From positions 1 to 7,132 of the forward strand of contig CAJOOX010000080.1 in NCBI GenBank assembly GCA_905236195.1: DNA of 7,132 nt, in the 5' to 3' direction. The notes under the pieces are model-generated. The model ran no database searches and was not told where the DNA came from. It saw nothing but the letters and a program-made list of their open reading frames with translations. Positions 1 to 6,811 of this stretch are shown in pieces. Position 1 is the first letter of the stretch; every line of letters begins with the position of its first letter. The position numbers and the translations under genes were made by a program. This DNA comes from an uncultured Bacteroidales bacterium. GTDB taxonomy: Bacteria; Bacteroidota; Bacteroidia; Bacteroidales; UBA3663.

Positions 1-1556
1 ATGAGCAGAACCCCGGTTCTATAGGTGCCTACACCACCGAGGCCGGCAAGGTTAATTTAGGCGACAGCACCGTATTTTGGCCCCTCAATTCCGTGGTGGC
101 CCATCCCGCTCCTGTCCGCGTGGGCAAGGGGTCTGTATTCAATAATCCCTACAATTTTGTCCAAGATGGCAGCATCACCGGTACGTCGCTTGCCAAGAAG
201 GGTGCCGGTCAGCTTCGTCTCAATAGCACACAGTCGCTGAAAAAACTCACCATTGAGGAGGGTACACTGCTCTTCCCCGCCGGCGGTGCCGTGTCCTATG
301 GCGATACGCTCGAAATGAAGGGCGGAACGGTCCAGATGACCAACAACAGCGGGGCCTACCAGTCAACCACAGGTGTATGGAATGTGCCCGCAGGTGCAAC
401 CGCTACGTTCAATTCGGCCACCCGTGTGGATCACAAGAACAAACTTGTGGGTAGCGGTCGTCTCAATCTCAATATATATATGGATTCTTCGTGTCCGCGC
501 GAAGTCATTACCGGCGACTGGTCTGAATTCAAGGGCACTATCCAGATTAAGAACACCGGTTCTAACACTCCCACGGTCAACAATACGTACGGTCTGCCCA
601 ACGCCACGCTCAACCTGCCTGCAGGTACGACCCTCCAGTTTGGCGGCAACAATACTTCCAAGACAGGAACCTTCAGAATCGGCCACCTCACAGGTGCGGG
701 CTCTCTCGCCGTTGAGAACTCCTCCAGCTATTTCGAAATCGGAGCGCTCAACATGGATATGACCCTCTCCGGTGTTTATAACGCCAACCTCATCAAGGTC
801 GGAACGGGCCGTTTGACGATGACAGCCAACACAGGTTCGTCGGCAATCGACCTGAAGGAAGGTACGATGGTGGTGCGCAGCTCCAAGACGGCTACCTCCA
901 CCGTTTCGGGTCGCGGCAGAATTACCGTACGCGAGGGGACGATGCTCTATGCCTACTACTATGTGGGCAACAACCAGGTGTATGTCATGAACGGAGGTCT
1001 CTTCTGTCCCGGATACTATGGTATGTACGGCACGACGGCCCAGTCGGTTATCATCCAGGATGGCGGTACGATTGAGTTCGACCTCGATACCTCCGGCGAC
1101 ACCATCAGCAATACCTACTGCTACTGCATCGGTCAGATGTCGCTCAAGGGTATTCTCAAACTGGTGATTAAGCGCGATGCTGTCCTCGACAGAATCAAGG
1201 AGGGCGACAGCTTCCAGCTCTTCACTTCCCGCAGCTTCGCCACCGATGCCAATACGGTGAAGTTCGAGCTTCCCGATCTGCCTGCCGGCCTGACCTGGAA
1301 TACCGACGACCTGCTGAGCACAAGCGGTACCATCCGTGTGGTGAAGAGTTCCGACGACGCTGTCGTCACTCTCTCCTACGATGAAAAGGTTCGCGTGAGC
1401 GTTTATGACCTCAGCGGTACCGAAGTCGCCGCCTTCGAGACGACCTACGGAACCGTCAGGGCCAAAGCGGCCGCAGAGATTGGCACCAAGGGTGTCTATG
1501 TTCTCCGCATCACATCAGACTCCGGCGTACAGACCCGCAAGTTTGTGCTTCAGTAA
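1..1556 (+). CDS. Secreted surface protein with autotransporter-associated beta-strand repeats and T9SS-like C-terminal sorting domain (5' partial)
   Basis: The reading frame is open from the left edge (first full codon at position 3) to TAA at 1554-1556. That gives 517 visible residues with the N-terminus off the window; the GTG at 93 is an internal Val, not a start. The protein is rich in Gly, Thr, Ser and Asn with a short beta-strand cadence. At least two segments match the autotransporter-associated beta-strand pattern GxGxLxL...LxxGTL: GAGQLRLNS...LTIEEGTLLF and GTGRLTMTA...IDLKEGTMVV. Looser copies are GSGRLNLNI and GRGRITVREGTM. This implies a right-handed beta-helix stalk. The last ~72 residues (VRVSVYDLSG...KGVYVLRI...TRKFVLQ) resemble a type A T9SS sorting domain, which in that family directs cargo through the outer membrane and is removed on attachment. 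No autotransporter barrel is present. Likely location is the cell surface or medium. The biochemical role is unknown, because any catalytic or binding domain would lie upstream. Adhesin or glycan-binding function is only a guess. Confidence 0.8.
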   Translation, partial: EQNPGSIGAYTTEAGKVNLGDSTVFWPLNSVVAHPAPVRVGKGSVFNNPYNFVQDGSITGTSLAKKGAGQLRLNSTQSLKKLTIEEGTLLFPAGGAVSYGDTLEMKGGTVQMTNNSGAYQSTTGVWNVPAGATATFNSATRVDHKNKLVGSGRLNLNIYMDSSCPREVITGDWSEFKGTIQIKNTGSNTPTVNNTYGLPNATLNLPAGTTLQFGGNNTSKTGTFRIGHLTGAGSLAVENSSSYFEIGALNMDMTLSGVYNANLIKVGTGRLTMTANTGSSAIDLKEGTMVVRSSKTATSTVSGRGRITVREGTMLYAYYYVGNNQVYVMNGGLFCPGYYGMYGTTAQSVIIQDGGTIEFDLDTSGDTISNTYCYCIGQMSLKGILKLVIKRDAVLDRIKEGDSFQLFTSRSFATDANTVKFELPDLPAGLTWNTDDLLSTSGTIRVVKSSDDAVVTLSYDEKVRVSVYDLSGTEVAAFETTYGTVRAKAAAEIGTKGVYVLRITSDSGVQTRKFVLQ

Positions 1557-1564
1557 AATAAATC

Positions 1565-1594
1565 CAAAGGCAGCGGTTTCGGCCGCTGCCTTTG
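1565..1594 (+). terminator. Hairpin downstream of the surface-protein gene, likely terminator
   Basis: A perfect 12-bp inverted repeat (1565-1576 pairing with 1583-1594, arm CAAAGGCAGCGG) has a 6-base loop TTTCGG and begins 8 bases after the TAA stop. The stem carries an A-run at its base on the left and a T-run on the right, so part of the U-tract is inside the stem. The sequence after it, TTCACTGG, is only weakly T-rich. It is most plausibly the intrinsic terminator of the upstream + strand gene. Confidence 0.65.
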
Positions 1595-1618
1595 TTCACT
1601 GGAAACAATAAAAATAAA

Positions 1619-1650
1619 CCGGGCAGCTCTGCGCTGCCCGGCTGGTTTTT
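1619..1650. terminator. Bidirectional intrinsic terminator between convergent genes
   Basis: A perfect 9-bp stem (CCGGGCAGC at 1619-1627, GCTGCCCGG at 1633-1641) has loop TCTGC. On the + strand it is followed after 4 bases by five T (1646-1650). On the - strand it is followed immediately by TTTATTTTTATT (complement of 1607-1618), an excellent U-tract for transcripts leaving aspS, whose stop is 36 bases before the stem. It therefore probably ends aspS transcription and backs up the first hairpin for the opposing gene. Confidence 0.75.
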
Positions 1651-1676
1651 ATAGATTACTTAACGCTGAACTATAT

Positions 1677-3482
1677 TCAGAGCGTCTCCTTCAGATCGAG
1701 CTTGAGCTGCAATTCGTCCAGCTGGGCAGGATCGATGGGAGAGGGGGAATCCATCATCATGTCGCGACCCTGATTGTTCTTGGGGAAGGCAATGCAGTCG
1801 CGGATGCTGTCCAGTTCGGCAAACATCGAAACCACACGGTCCAGACCGAAGGCCAGGCCGGCGTGCGGAGGTGCGCCGTATTTGAACGCGTTGATCAGAC
1901 AGCCGAACTGGGCCATTGCCTTCTCCGGCGTGAACCCGAGGAGTTCGAACATGCGTTCCTGAAGCTGCGAGTCGTGGATACGCACCGAACCGCCGCCCAG
2001 CTCAACGCCGTTGATGACACAGTCGTAAGCCCACGCACGCACCGAACCCGGCTTGCTGTCGAGCAGCGGGATGTCGTCGGGGTTGGGCATTGTGAAGGGA
2101 TGGTGGGTGGCATAGTAGCGCTGCGTCTCCTCGTCCCACTCGAACAGGGGGAAGTCAATCACCCAAAGGGGTGCGAACACTGAGGGGTTGCGCAACCCCA
2201 GCTGGTCGGCCACCTCGAGACGGAGGGCGCTGAGCTGTTTTTGGGTCTTGCGTTTGTCGCCGCAGAGAATCAGCATCAGGTCGCCGTTTCCGGCACCGAA
2301 GCGGTCGCACCATGCGGCAACGGTCTCGGGGCTGTAGAATTTGTCAACCGAGCTCTTGATGCTTCCGTCCTCGTTTTTGCGAATCCAGATGAGGCCCTTG
2401 GCGCCCACCTGCGAACGCTTCACAAAGTCGGTCAACTGGTCAATCTGTTTGCGCGTATATGAGGCGCAGCCATTGGCACAGATACCGCCTACCCATGCAG
2501 CCGAGTCGAACACACCGAACTGTCCGTCAGGGATGACGTTGACGGTGTCGGCGGGATCGTCCAGTTCTTTCTCCAGCGCCTGGCTCTTCAGCGCCGTAAA
2601 TTTCATGCCGAACCGCAGGTCGGGTTTGTCCGAACCGTAACCGTTCATGGCATCCACCCACTTCATTCGGGGGAACGCTTCGGCGAAGTCTTTGCCCTTG
2701 AGGGTGGAGAAGAGGTGTTTCATCAGGCCCTCGAACATCTGAATGACGTCCTCCTGATCAACAAACGACATCTCACAGTCTATCTGTGTGAATTCCGGCT
2801 GACGGTCGGCGCGAAGGTCCTCGTCGCGGAAACACTTCACAATCTGGAAGTAGCGGTCCATGCCGGCCACCATGAGCAACTGCTTGAACTGCTGCGGCGA
2901 CTGGGGCAGGGCATAGAATTGTCCCGGGTTCATGCGCGACGGAACAACAAAGTCACGCGCGCCCTCCGGTGTTGATTTGATGAGGAAGGGCGTTTCGATT
3001 TCCAGGAAGTCCTGTGCGTCCAGATAACGACGTGTCTCGAAGGCCAGTTTGTGGCGAAGCTCGAGATTCCGGCGAACCGTCGGACGGCGCAGGTCCAAAT
3101 AACGGTACTGCATGCGCAGGTCGTCGCCGCCGTCGCTCTTGTCCTCGATGGTGAAGGGGGGTACTTCCGACGAGGAGATGATGTTCAGCTCAGTGGCTAT
3201 GATTTCAATCTCGCCCGTGGGGATATTCTTGTTTTTGGATTCACGTTCGCTCACGGTGCCCACAACCTGGATCACATATTCGCGGCCCAGCCGTGACGCC
3301 TTTTCGTTGAGGGCAGCATCCTTCTCTTCGTTGAAGACTATCTGGGTGATGCCGTAGCGGTCGCGCAGATCCACGAAGGTCAGTGCCCCCATCTTGCGTA
3401 CGCGCTGCACCCATCCGGCGAGGGTCACCTGCTCGCCTGCGTTGGCGAGACGGAGCTCGCCGTTGGTTTTTGTACGATACAT
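1677..3482 (-). CDS. aspS: Aspartate--tRNA ligase (AspRS)
   Basis: This 601-residue class II aminoacyl-tRNA synthetase charges tRNA-Asp with aspartate in the cytoplasm (EC 6.1.1.12). Seen in the sequence: an N-terminal OB-fold anticodon-binding domain (about residues 1-105, GWVQRVRKMGALTFVDLRDR at 23-42); the flipping-loop region with ALPQSPQQFKQLL (191-203); motif 2 with FRDEDLRADRQPEFTQID (218-235); the bacterial-type insertion domain (about 280-430, opening with GSDKPDLRF); APLWVIDFPLFEWDEE (437-452); GGGSVRIHDSQLQ (497-509); and motif 3 GLAFGLDRV (542-550). The usual length for bacterial AspRS is about 580-600. The start ATG at 3480-3482 gives MYRTKTNGEL, the N-terminus expected for Bacteroidota AspRS; no strong Shine-Dalgarno precedes it. 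The gene is a single transcription unit here, divergent from the acyl-CoA ligase and convergent with the surface-protein gene. The only oddity is a somewhat long stretch around residues 299-322 in the insertion domain. Confidence 0.98.
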   Translation of the reverse strand: MYRTKTNGELRLANAGEQVTLAGWVQRVRKMGALTFVDLRDRYGITQIVFNEEKDAALNEKASRLGREYVIQVVGTVSERESKNKNIPTGEIEIIATELNIISSSEVPPFTIEDKSDGGDDLRMQYRYLDLRRPTVRRNLELRHKLAFETRRYLDAQDFLEIETPFLIKSTPEGARDFVVPSRMNPGQFYALPQSPQQFKQLLMVAGMDRYFQIVKCFRDEDLRADRQPEFTQIDCEMSFVDQEDVIQMFEGLMKHLFSTLKGKDFAEAFPRMKWVDAMNGYGSDKPDLRFGMKFTALKSQALEKELDDPADTVNVIPDGQFGVFDSAAWVGGICANGCASYTRKQIDQLTDFVKRSQVGAKGLIWIRKNEDGSIKSSVDKFYSPETVAAWCDRFGAGNGDLMLILCGDKRKTQKQLSALRLEVADQLGLRNPSVFAPLWVIDFPLFEWDEETQRYYATHHPFTMPNPDDIPLLDSKPGSVRAWAYDCVINGVELGGGSVRIHDSQLQERMFELLGFTPEKAMAQFGCLINAFKYGAPPHAGLAFGLDRVVSMFAELDSIRDCIAFPKNNQGRDMMMDSPSPIDPAQLDELQLKLDLKETL

Positions 3483-3554
3483 ATTTGCAATTTTACTTTT
3501 TTTATCGTTTTACTGTTCGACGATTTGGGAATGTCCACACGTCAATTCAGTTTG

Positions 3555-3562
3555 CAAATATA
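3555..3562 (-). promoter_or_regulatory. Predicted aspS promoter, -7 element
   Basis: On the - strand this octamer reads TATATTTG, an exact match to the Bacteroidota sigma-ABfr -7 consensus TAnnTTTG. It would place the start site near 3548 and give aspS a leader of about 65 nt. A clear TTTG-type -33 element is not visible at the expected spacing; only T-rich sequence is there. The call rests on the -7 match and position. Confidence 0.5.
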
Positions 3563-3657
3563 GCGTTTTTTTGTCAGATAAAGGTATAAAAACGCGATTT
3601 TTTATCATTTTCTTCTATTTTTTGATGGATTTTATAGATTATATTCCCAAAATATCT

Positions 3658-3665
3658 TATATTTG
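3658..3665 (+). promoter_or_regulatory. Predicted promoter of the acyl-CoA ligase/GH105 unit, -7 element
   Basis: TATATTTG on the + strand matches the Bacteroidota -7 consensus TAnnTTTG exactly. It lies 33 bases before the ATG at 3699, implying a short leader of roughly 25-30 nt. A possible weak -33 element is the TTTATAG beginning at 3631, 23 bases upstream. No good alternative was seen on this strand closer to the gene. Confidence 0.55.
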
Positions 3666-3698
3666 CACTCATAAAGTATTGTATAATAATATAAGAGT

Positions 3699-5360
3699 AT
3701 GGAAAAAACAATGAACGAGCTCTTTCAGAAGAGCGTAATTGAACATTGGGATTTGGGAGCTTTCGCCAACTACCACGGAAACAAATACAAATTCTGTGAT
3801 GTGGCTGCCATCGTGGCCCGCTACCACGAGACATGGCGTCAGTGTGGTTATGAACCCGGGTTCAAGTTTGCCATGTGCGGACGCAACTCTGCCGAATGGG
3901 GCATTACCTATATAGCAGCAATGACCTATGGCGCCGTCATTGTGCCGATGCTGACGGACTACACCTCCGAGACGATGCATCATCTGGTGGAGCACTGCGA
4001 TGCCAAACTCTTTGCCGTCGACGACCGTATCGCCAAGAAGGTGGACTTCGCCGAAATGCCCGGTCTCGACGCACTGCTCTCGATGGACGCACAGCCCAAA
4101 ATGCTGGGATGCCGCAGCGAGAAATTCAAGGCTGCCTTCGAGGATGCAGACAACACGTACCGCCGGAAGTATCCCCACGGCATCACTCCCAGGGATATCA
4201 AATACTATCAGCAGAAAAACCCCGACGAACTTGTGCTCATCAGCTACACTTCCGGAACCACATCCGACCCCAAGGGTGTCATGCTGCCCGAGCGTTCGCT
4301 GTGGAGCAATATGGTCTTCATGAAGGGGGCCGCTTACACCCTGCGTGCTGGCGACAAGATTGTGAGCTTCCTCCCTGTGGGACACCTCTTCGGCATGACC
4401 TTCGAATTCCTCTATTCCTTCTGTTGCGGTGTCGAGGTCACCTTCATTACGAAACCCCTCTCGCCCCAGCTCATGATGGAGGCGATGGGCGAAATCCGGC
4501 CTCACCTCATCGTCATGGTGCCCCTCCTCCTCGAGAAACTCGTCCAGAAATACTTCCTGCCCGATTATAATAAGCCGCGTCTGCGCTCCATGCGCAACCT
4601 GCCTTTCGTCCGCAACTACGTCAACCGTAAGTTCCGCGAGGGGGCCATCCGGGCCTTTGGCGGACGTTTCTATGAGGTCATCGTCGGCGGTGCTGCCCTC
4701 AATCCCGATATCGAGAGCCTTCTCAAGGAGATCCAGTTCCCCTTCACCGTGGGTTACGGCATGACCGAATGTGCGCCCATCATCACCTTCAGCGACTGGC
4801 ACAACTTCGTGCGTTCGTCGTGCGGCATCGCCGCCGTCAACATGGAGTGCAAAGTCGACAGCAAAGACCCCGAGAGAATTCCCGGTGAACTCCTCACCAA
4901 GGGTATGAACACCATGCTCGGTTACTACAAGAACGAGGAGGCCACCCGTGCCACCCTCGAACCCGACGGATGGCTCCACACCGGCGACATGGCCGTCATC
5001 GACATGTTCGGCAACGTCTTCCTCAAGGGCCGTGTCAAGAACATGCTCCTCGGTCCTTCGGGCCAGAACATCTATCCCGAGGAAATCGAGATGCGCATCA
5101 ACCACCTGCCCTATGTTCAGGAGAGCGTGCTCGTACAGCGGGCCCACAGCAAACTTGTAGCCCTTGTCTATCCCGACCGCGAAGCAGCGCGCATCGACGG
5201 AATCAAGGACGATGAAGCCCTCCTCAAGGAGATAACCTCCCATCGCGACGAGCTCAACCGCCGGCTGCCCGCCTATGCCCACGTCTCCTCCTTCGAACTC
5301 CAGGAGAAAGAGTTTGTCAAGACCCCCAAGAACTCCATCAAACGATTCATGTACAAATGA
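3699..5360 (+). CDS. Long-chain fatty acid--CoA ligase family protein (AMP-forming acyl-CoA synthetase)
   Basis: This 553-residue ANL-superfamily adenylating enzyme is expected to convert a free fatty acid, ATP and CoA into acyl-CoA, AMP and PPi (EC 6.2.1.3), in the cytoplasm or at the inner face of the membrane. Motifs in order: P-loop YTSGTTSDPKGVML (183-196), GGAALNP (330-336), GYGMTECAP (352-360), GWLHTGD (424-430), the hinge stretch KGRVKNMLLGPSGQNIYPEE (443-462), and a C-terminal PKNSIKRF (543-550) whose Lys548 is the likely adenylation lysine. The length matches FadD-type enzymes. No signal peptide is seen. Two starts are possible: ATG 3699, or ATG 3711 (Met5), which has GGA about 8 bases upstream; 3699 fits the predicted promoter and costs only four residues. 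The gene is first in a two-gene unit, its stop overlapping the next start. Exact acyl-chain length cannot be read from sequence; chain elongation or recycling of membrane lipids is inference. Confidence 0.9.
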   Translation: MEKTMNELFQKSVIEHWDLGAFANYHGNKYKFCDVAAIVARYHETWRQCGYEPGFKFAMCGRNSAEWGITYIAAMTYGAVIVPMLTDYTSETMHHLVEHCDAKLFAVDDRIAKKVDFAEMPGLDALLSMDAQPKMLGCRSEKFKAAFEDADNTYRRKYPHGITPRDIKYYQQKNPDELVLISYTSGTTSDPKGVMLPERSLWSNMVFMKGAAYTLRAGDKIVSFLPVGHLFGMTFEFLYSFCCGVEVTFITKPLSPQLMMEAMGEIRPHLIVMVPLLLEKLVQKYFLPDYNKPRLRSMRNLPFVRNYVNRKFREGAIRAFGGRFYEVIVGGAALNPDIESLLKEIQFPFTVGYGMTECAPIITFSDWHNFVRSSCGIAAVNMECKVDSKDPERIPGELLTKGMNTMLGYYKNEEATRATLEPDGWLHTGDMAVIDMFGNVFLKGRVKNMLLGPSGQNIYPEEIEMRINHLPYVQESVLVQRAHSKLVALVYPDREAARIDGIKDDEALLKEITSHRDELNRRLPAYAHVSSFELQEKEFVKTPKNSIKRFMYK

Positions 5361-6568
5361 TGCGGAAATACCTGCTTCTCTTCACTATGCTTTTCAGCTG
5401 GACGCTTGCCGGTGCCCAGCTGAAAACGTTTATCAGCGATCCCGGCGTCATGGCACGCCGCTTCGCCGAGAGTGAAATGACCCGCTTCCCCGAAGCCTGG
5501 CAGCTCGACCACGGCAAACGGCTCTTCTTCGGATATGCCCAGGGTGTCGGATGCTGTGCCATGCTCGGGATGTGGAAGGCTACGGGGGACGAGAAATACT
5601 ACGATTACGTCCATCGGTGGACCGACACTCTCGTGGCTGCCGATGGCGAAATCTGGAAGTACGACATGGCGTCCTACAACCTCGATTTCATCAACTCGGG
5701 CAAGACCCTTTTCGATGTCTATGCGCGCACGGGCGAACCTAAATACAAGACGGCCATGCAGACCCTGCGCCGTCAGCTCCGGAACCAACCGCGCACTTGC
5801 GACGGAGGTTTCTGGCACAAACTCGTCTATCAGCACCAGATGTGGCTCGACGGCCTCTACATGGCTTCGCCCTTTCTGGCACGCTACGGCGCCGAGTTTC
5901 GCGACACGTCGGCCCTCGAGGAGGCCGTTCTCCAGGTGCAGCTCTGCCACCGCCACACCTACGACACCCGCACCGGACTCTATTTCCATGCCTGGGACGA
6001 GAGCCGCCGTCAGCGATGGGCCGATGCCGACGGACACAGCCCCAACTTCTGGGGACGCAGCACCGGATGGTGGTTCATGGCCATGGTCGATATCCTCGAC
6101 TGGATTCCCGTCGAAATGGCGGGCCGCGACAGCATCGTAGGCTATATCCGCGCCCTTGCCGAAGTGCTGCCCCGCTATCAGCGCGACGGACTCTGGTACC
6201 AGGTGCTCGACTGTCCCGACCGCGAGGGCAACTTCCCCGAGGCCAGCGTCACCACCCAGTTCATGTATGCCTATGCCAAGGCCGTCCGCAAGGGTTACAT
6301 TGATGCCCGCTATCTCCAGGTGGCACGGGATGCCTACGATGCCCTGCAGCGTACCCTCCTCGTCGAAACCGGTGCCCGCACCCCATCCGGCGAACCCGTC
6401 ATCAGCCTTACCCGCTGCTGCGCCGTCGGCGGTCTCGGCGGCAATCCCTATCGCGACGGCTCCTTCGACTATTACATCCACGAGAAGATGCGCGACAACG
6501 ATGCCAAGGCCACCGGTCCCTTCATCATGGGATGCCTCTGGCTCCGGGACAGTCAAGTCCCCCGTTAG
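5357..6568 (+). CDS. GH105 unsaturated rhamnogalacturonyl/glucuronyl hydrolase, secreted
   Basis: This 403-residue glycoside hydrolase of family 105 (YteR/YesR type, EC 3.2.1.172 or related) is expected to remove the 4,5-unsaturated uronic acid that a polysaccharide lyase leaves at the non-reducing end of rhamnogalacturonan or similar oligosaccharides. A signal peptide is clear: positive MMRK, hydrophobic core, then AGA|Q with cleavage after residue 20; the absence of a lipobox Cys suggests a soluble periplasmic enzyme. Family marks of the (alpha/alpha)6 barrel: YNLDFINSGK with Asp110, HQMWLDGLYMASPF with Asp165, HAWDES (211-216), GRSTGWW (233-239), GGLGGNPYRDGSFDYYI (358-374) and ATGPFIMG near the end. 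The Asp110-Asp165 spacing of 55 equals that of the catalytic Asp88/Asp143 pair as I recall it from YteR. Length is slightly above the ~370-380 typical of cytoplasmic members, mainly through the leader. The ATG at 5357 overlaps the ligase TGA (ATGA); a second ATG follows at 5360. No lyase or SusC/D is adjacent. Confidence 0.88.
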   Translation: MMRKYLLLFTMLFSWTLAGAQLKTFISDPGVMARRFAESEMTRFPEAWQLDHGKRLFFGYAQGVGCCAMLGMWKATGDEKYYDYVHRWTDTLVAADGEIWKYDMASYNLDFINSGKTLFDVYARTGEPKYKTAMQTLRRQLRNQPRTCDGGFWHKLVYQHQMWLDGLYMASPFLARYGAEFRDTSALEEAVLQVQLCHRHTYDTRTGLYFHAWDESRRQRWADADGHSPNFWGRSTGWWFMAMVDILDWIPVEMAGRDSIVGYIRALAEVLPRYQRDGLWYQVLDCPDREGNFPEASVTTQFMYAYAKAVRKGYIDARYLQVARDAYDALQRTLLVETGARTPSGEPVISLTRCCAVGGLGGNPYRDGSFDYYIHEKMRDNDAKATGPFIMGCLWLRDSQVPR

Positions 6569-6590
6569 TCAGACGGATTTAAAGACACAT

Positions 6591-6620
6591 CCCCGGGCCA
6601 TCCTCACGGACGGCTCGGGG
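6591..6620 (+). terminator. Hairpin just after GH105, possible terminator
   Basis: CCCCGGGCC (6591-6599) pairs with GGCTCGGGG (6612-6620), including one G-U pair. The fold continues inward through one A-C mismatch into a TCC/GGA stem capped by TCAC. It starts 22 bases after the GH105 stop. The following TCTTGCATG is a poor U-tract, so it may be a weak terminator or a transcript 3'-end stabiliser. Confidence 0.45.
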
Positions 6621-6704
6621 TCTTGCATGAAAACAAACTAACAACTCAACAAAATGGCAAATAGAAACTCTTAACTGTCTCTAAACCCTAAACTCAAAAC
6701 TAAT

Positions 6705-6733
6705 CCAGCTCCCTCCTTTCAGGGAGGGGCTGG
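6705..6733. repeat. Inverted-repeat hairpin, possible dispersed intergenic element or terminator
   Basis: CCAGC plus CCCTCC (6705-6709 and 6711-6716, T6710 bulged) pairs with GGAGGG plus GCTGG (6723-6733), leaving a 6-base loop TTTCAG. On the - strand the stem is followed by ATTAGTTTTGAGTTTAG, so it could terminate the receptor transcript. On the + strand a short TTTT run lies at 6742-6746. The pyrimidine-rich CTCCCTCC...GGGAGGGG layout resembles intergenic repeats I recall from Bacteroidota genomes; that resemblance is from memory and only one copy is in this window. Confidence 0.45.
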
Positions 6734-6811
6734 GGTAGGCTCTTTTGGGTCCATCGGGCATCGATGAGCTTCAGTTCACGGAAATACCCCAGAAACTTAT
6801 AAGGCAGATTC

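Larger units (their letters stand above)
3483..3698. promoter_or_regulatory. AT-rich divergent intergenic promoter region
   Basis: These 216 bases between the divergent aspS and acyl-CoA ligase starts are markedly AT-rich, with long T-runs (for example around 3497-3503, 3564-3572 and 3598-3604), against GC-rich coding flanks. The region holds one TATATTTG element on each strand (separate entries). Short open frames crossing it have no family resemblance and are not called. I see no RNA gene or riboswitch in it. Confidence 0.7.

Noticed and set aside
1..24. ATG at the first base of the window
   Set aside because: Its frame stops after seven codons. The coding frame begins at position 3 and is open to the edge, so the gene is cut by the window.
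3383..3714. Short + strand frames running from the aspS 5' end into the intergenic region
   Set aside because: They are antisense to aspS or in AT-rich promoter DNA, with no start signal and no family resemblance.
3669..5282. A 537-codon open frame on the - strand opposite the acyl-CoA ligase
   Set aside because: Its codons are exactly the reverse complements of the ligase codons, so it stays open simply because the ligase avoids TTA, CTA and TCA under its C/G third-base preference. The product has no recognisable motif and an odd Gly/Glu/Val/His-rich composition.
5273..6556. A 427-codon open frame on the - strand opposite the GH105 gene
   Set aside because: It has the same codon-aligned antisense phase and explanation as the one opposite the ligase. 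The + strand frame has a signal peptide and clear GH105 motifs.
6654..6674. Seven-codon frame ATG...TAA after an A-rich run
   Set aside because: It is too short to support as a gene, with no ribosome-binding sequence and no sign that it leads anything downstream.
6681..6694. Telomere-like CTAAACCCTAAACT
   Set aside because: This is fewer than two units of a CCCTAAA repeat in a bacterial intergenic region; coincidence.
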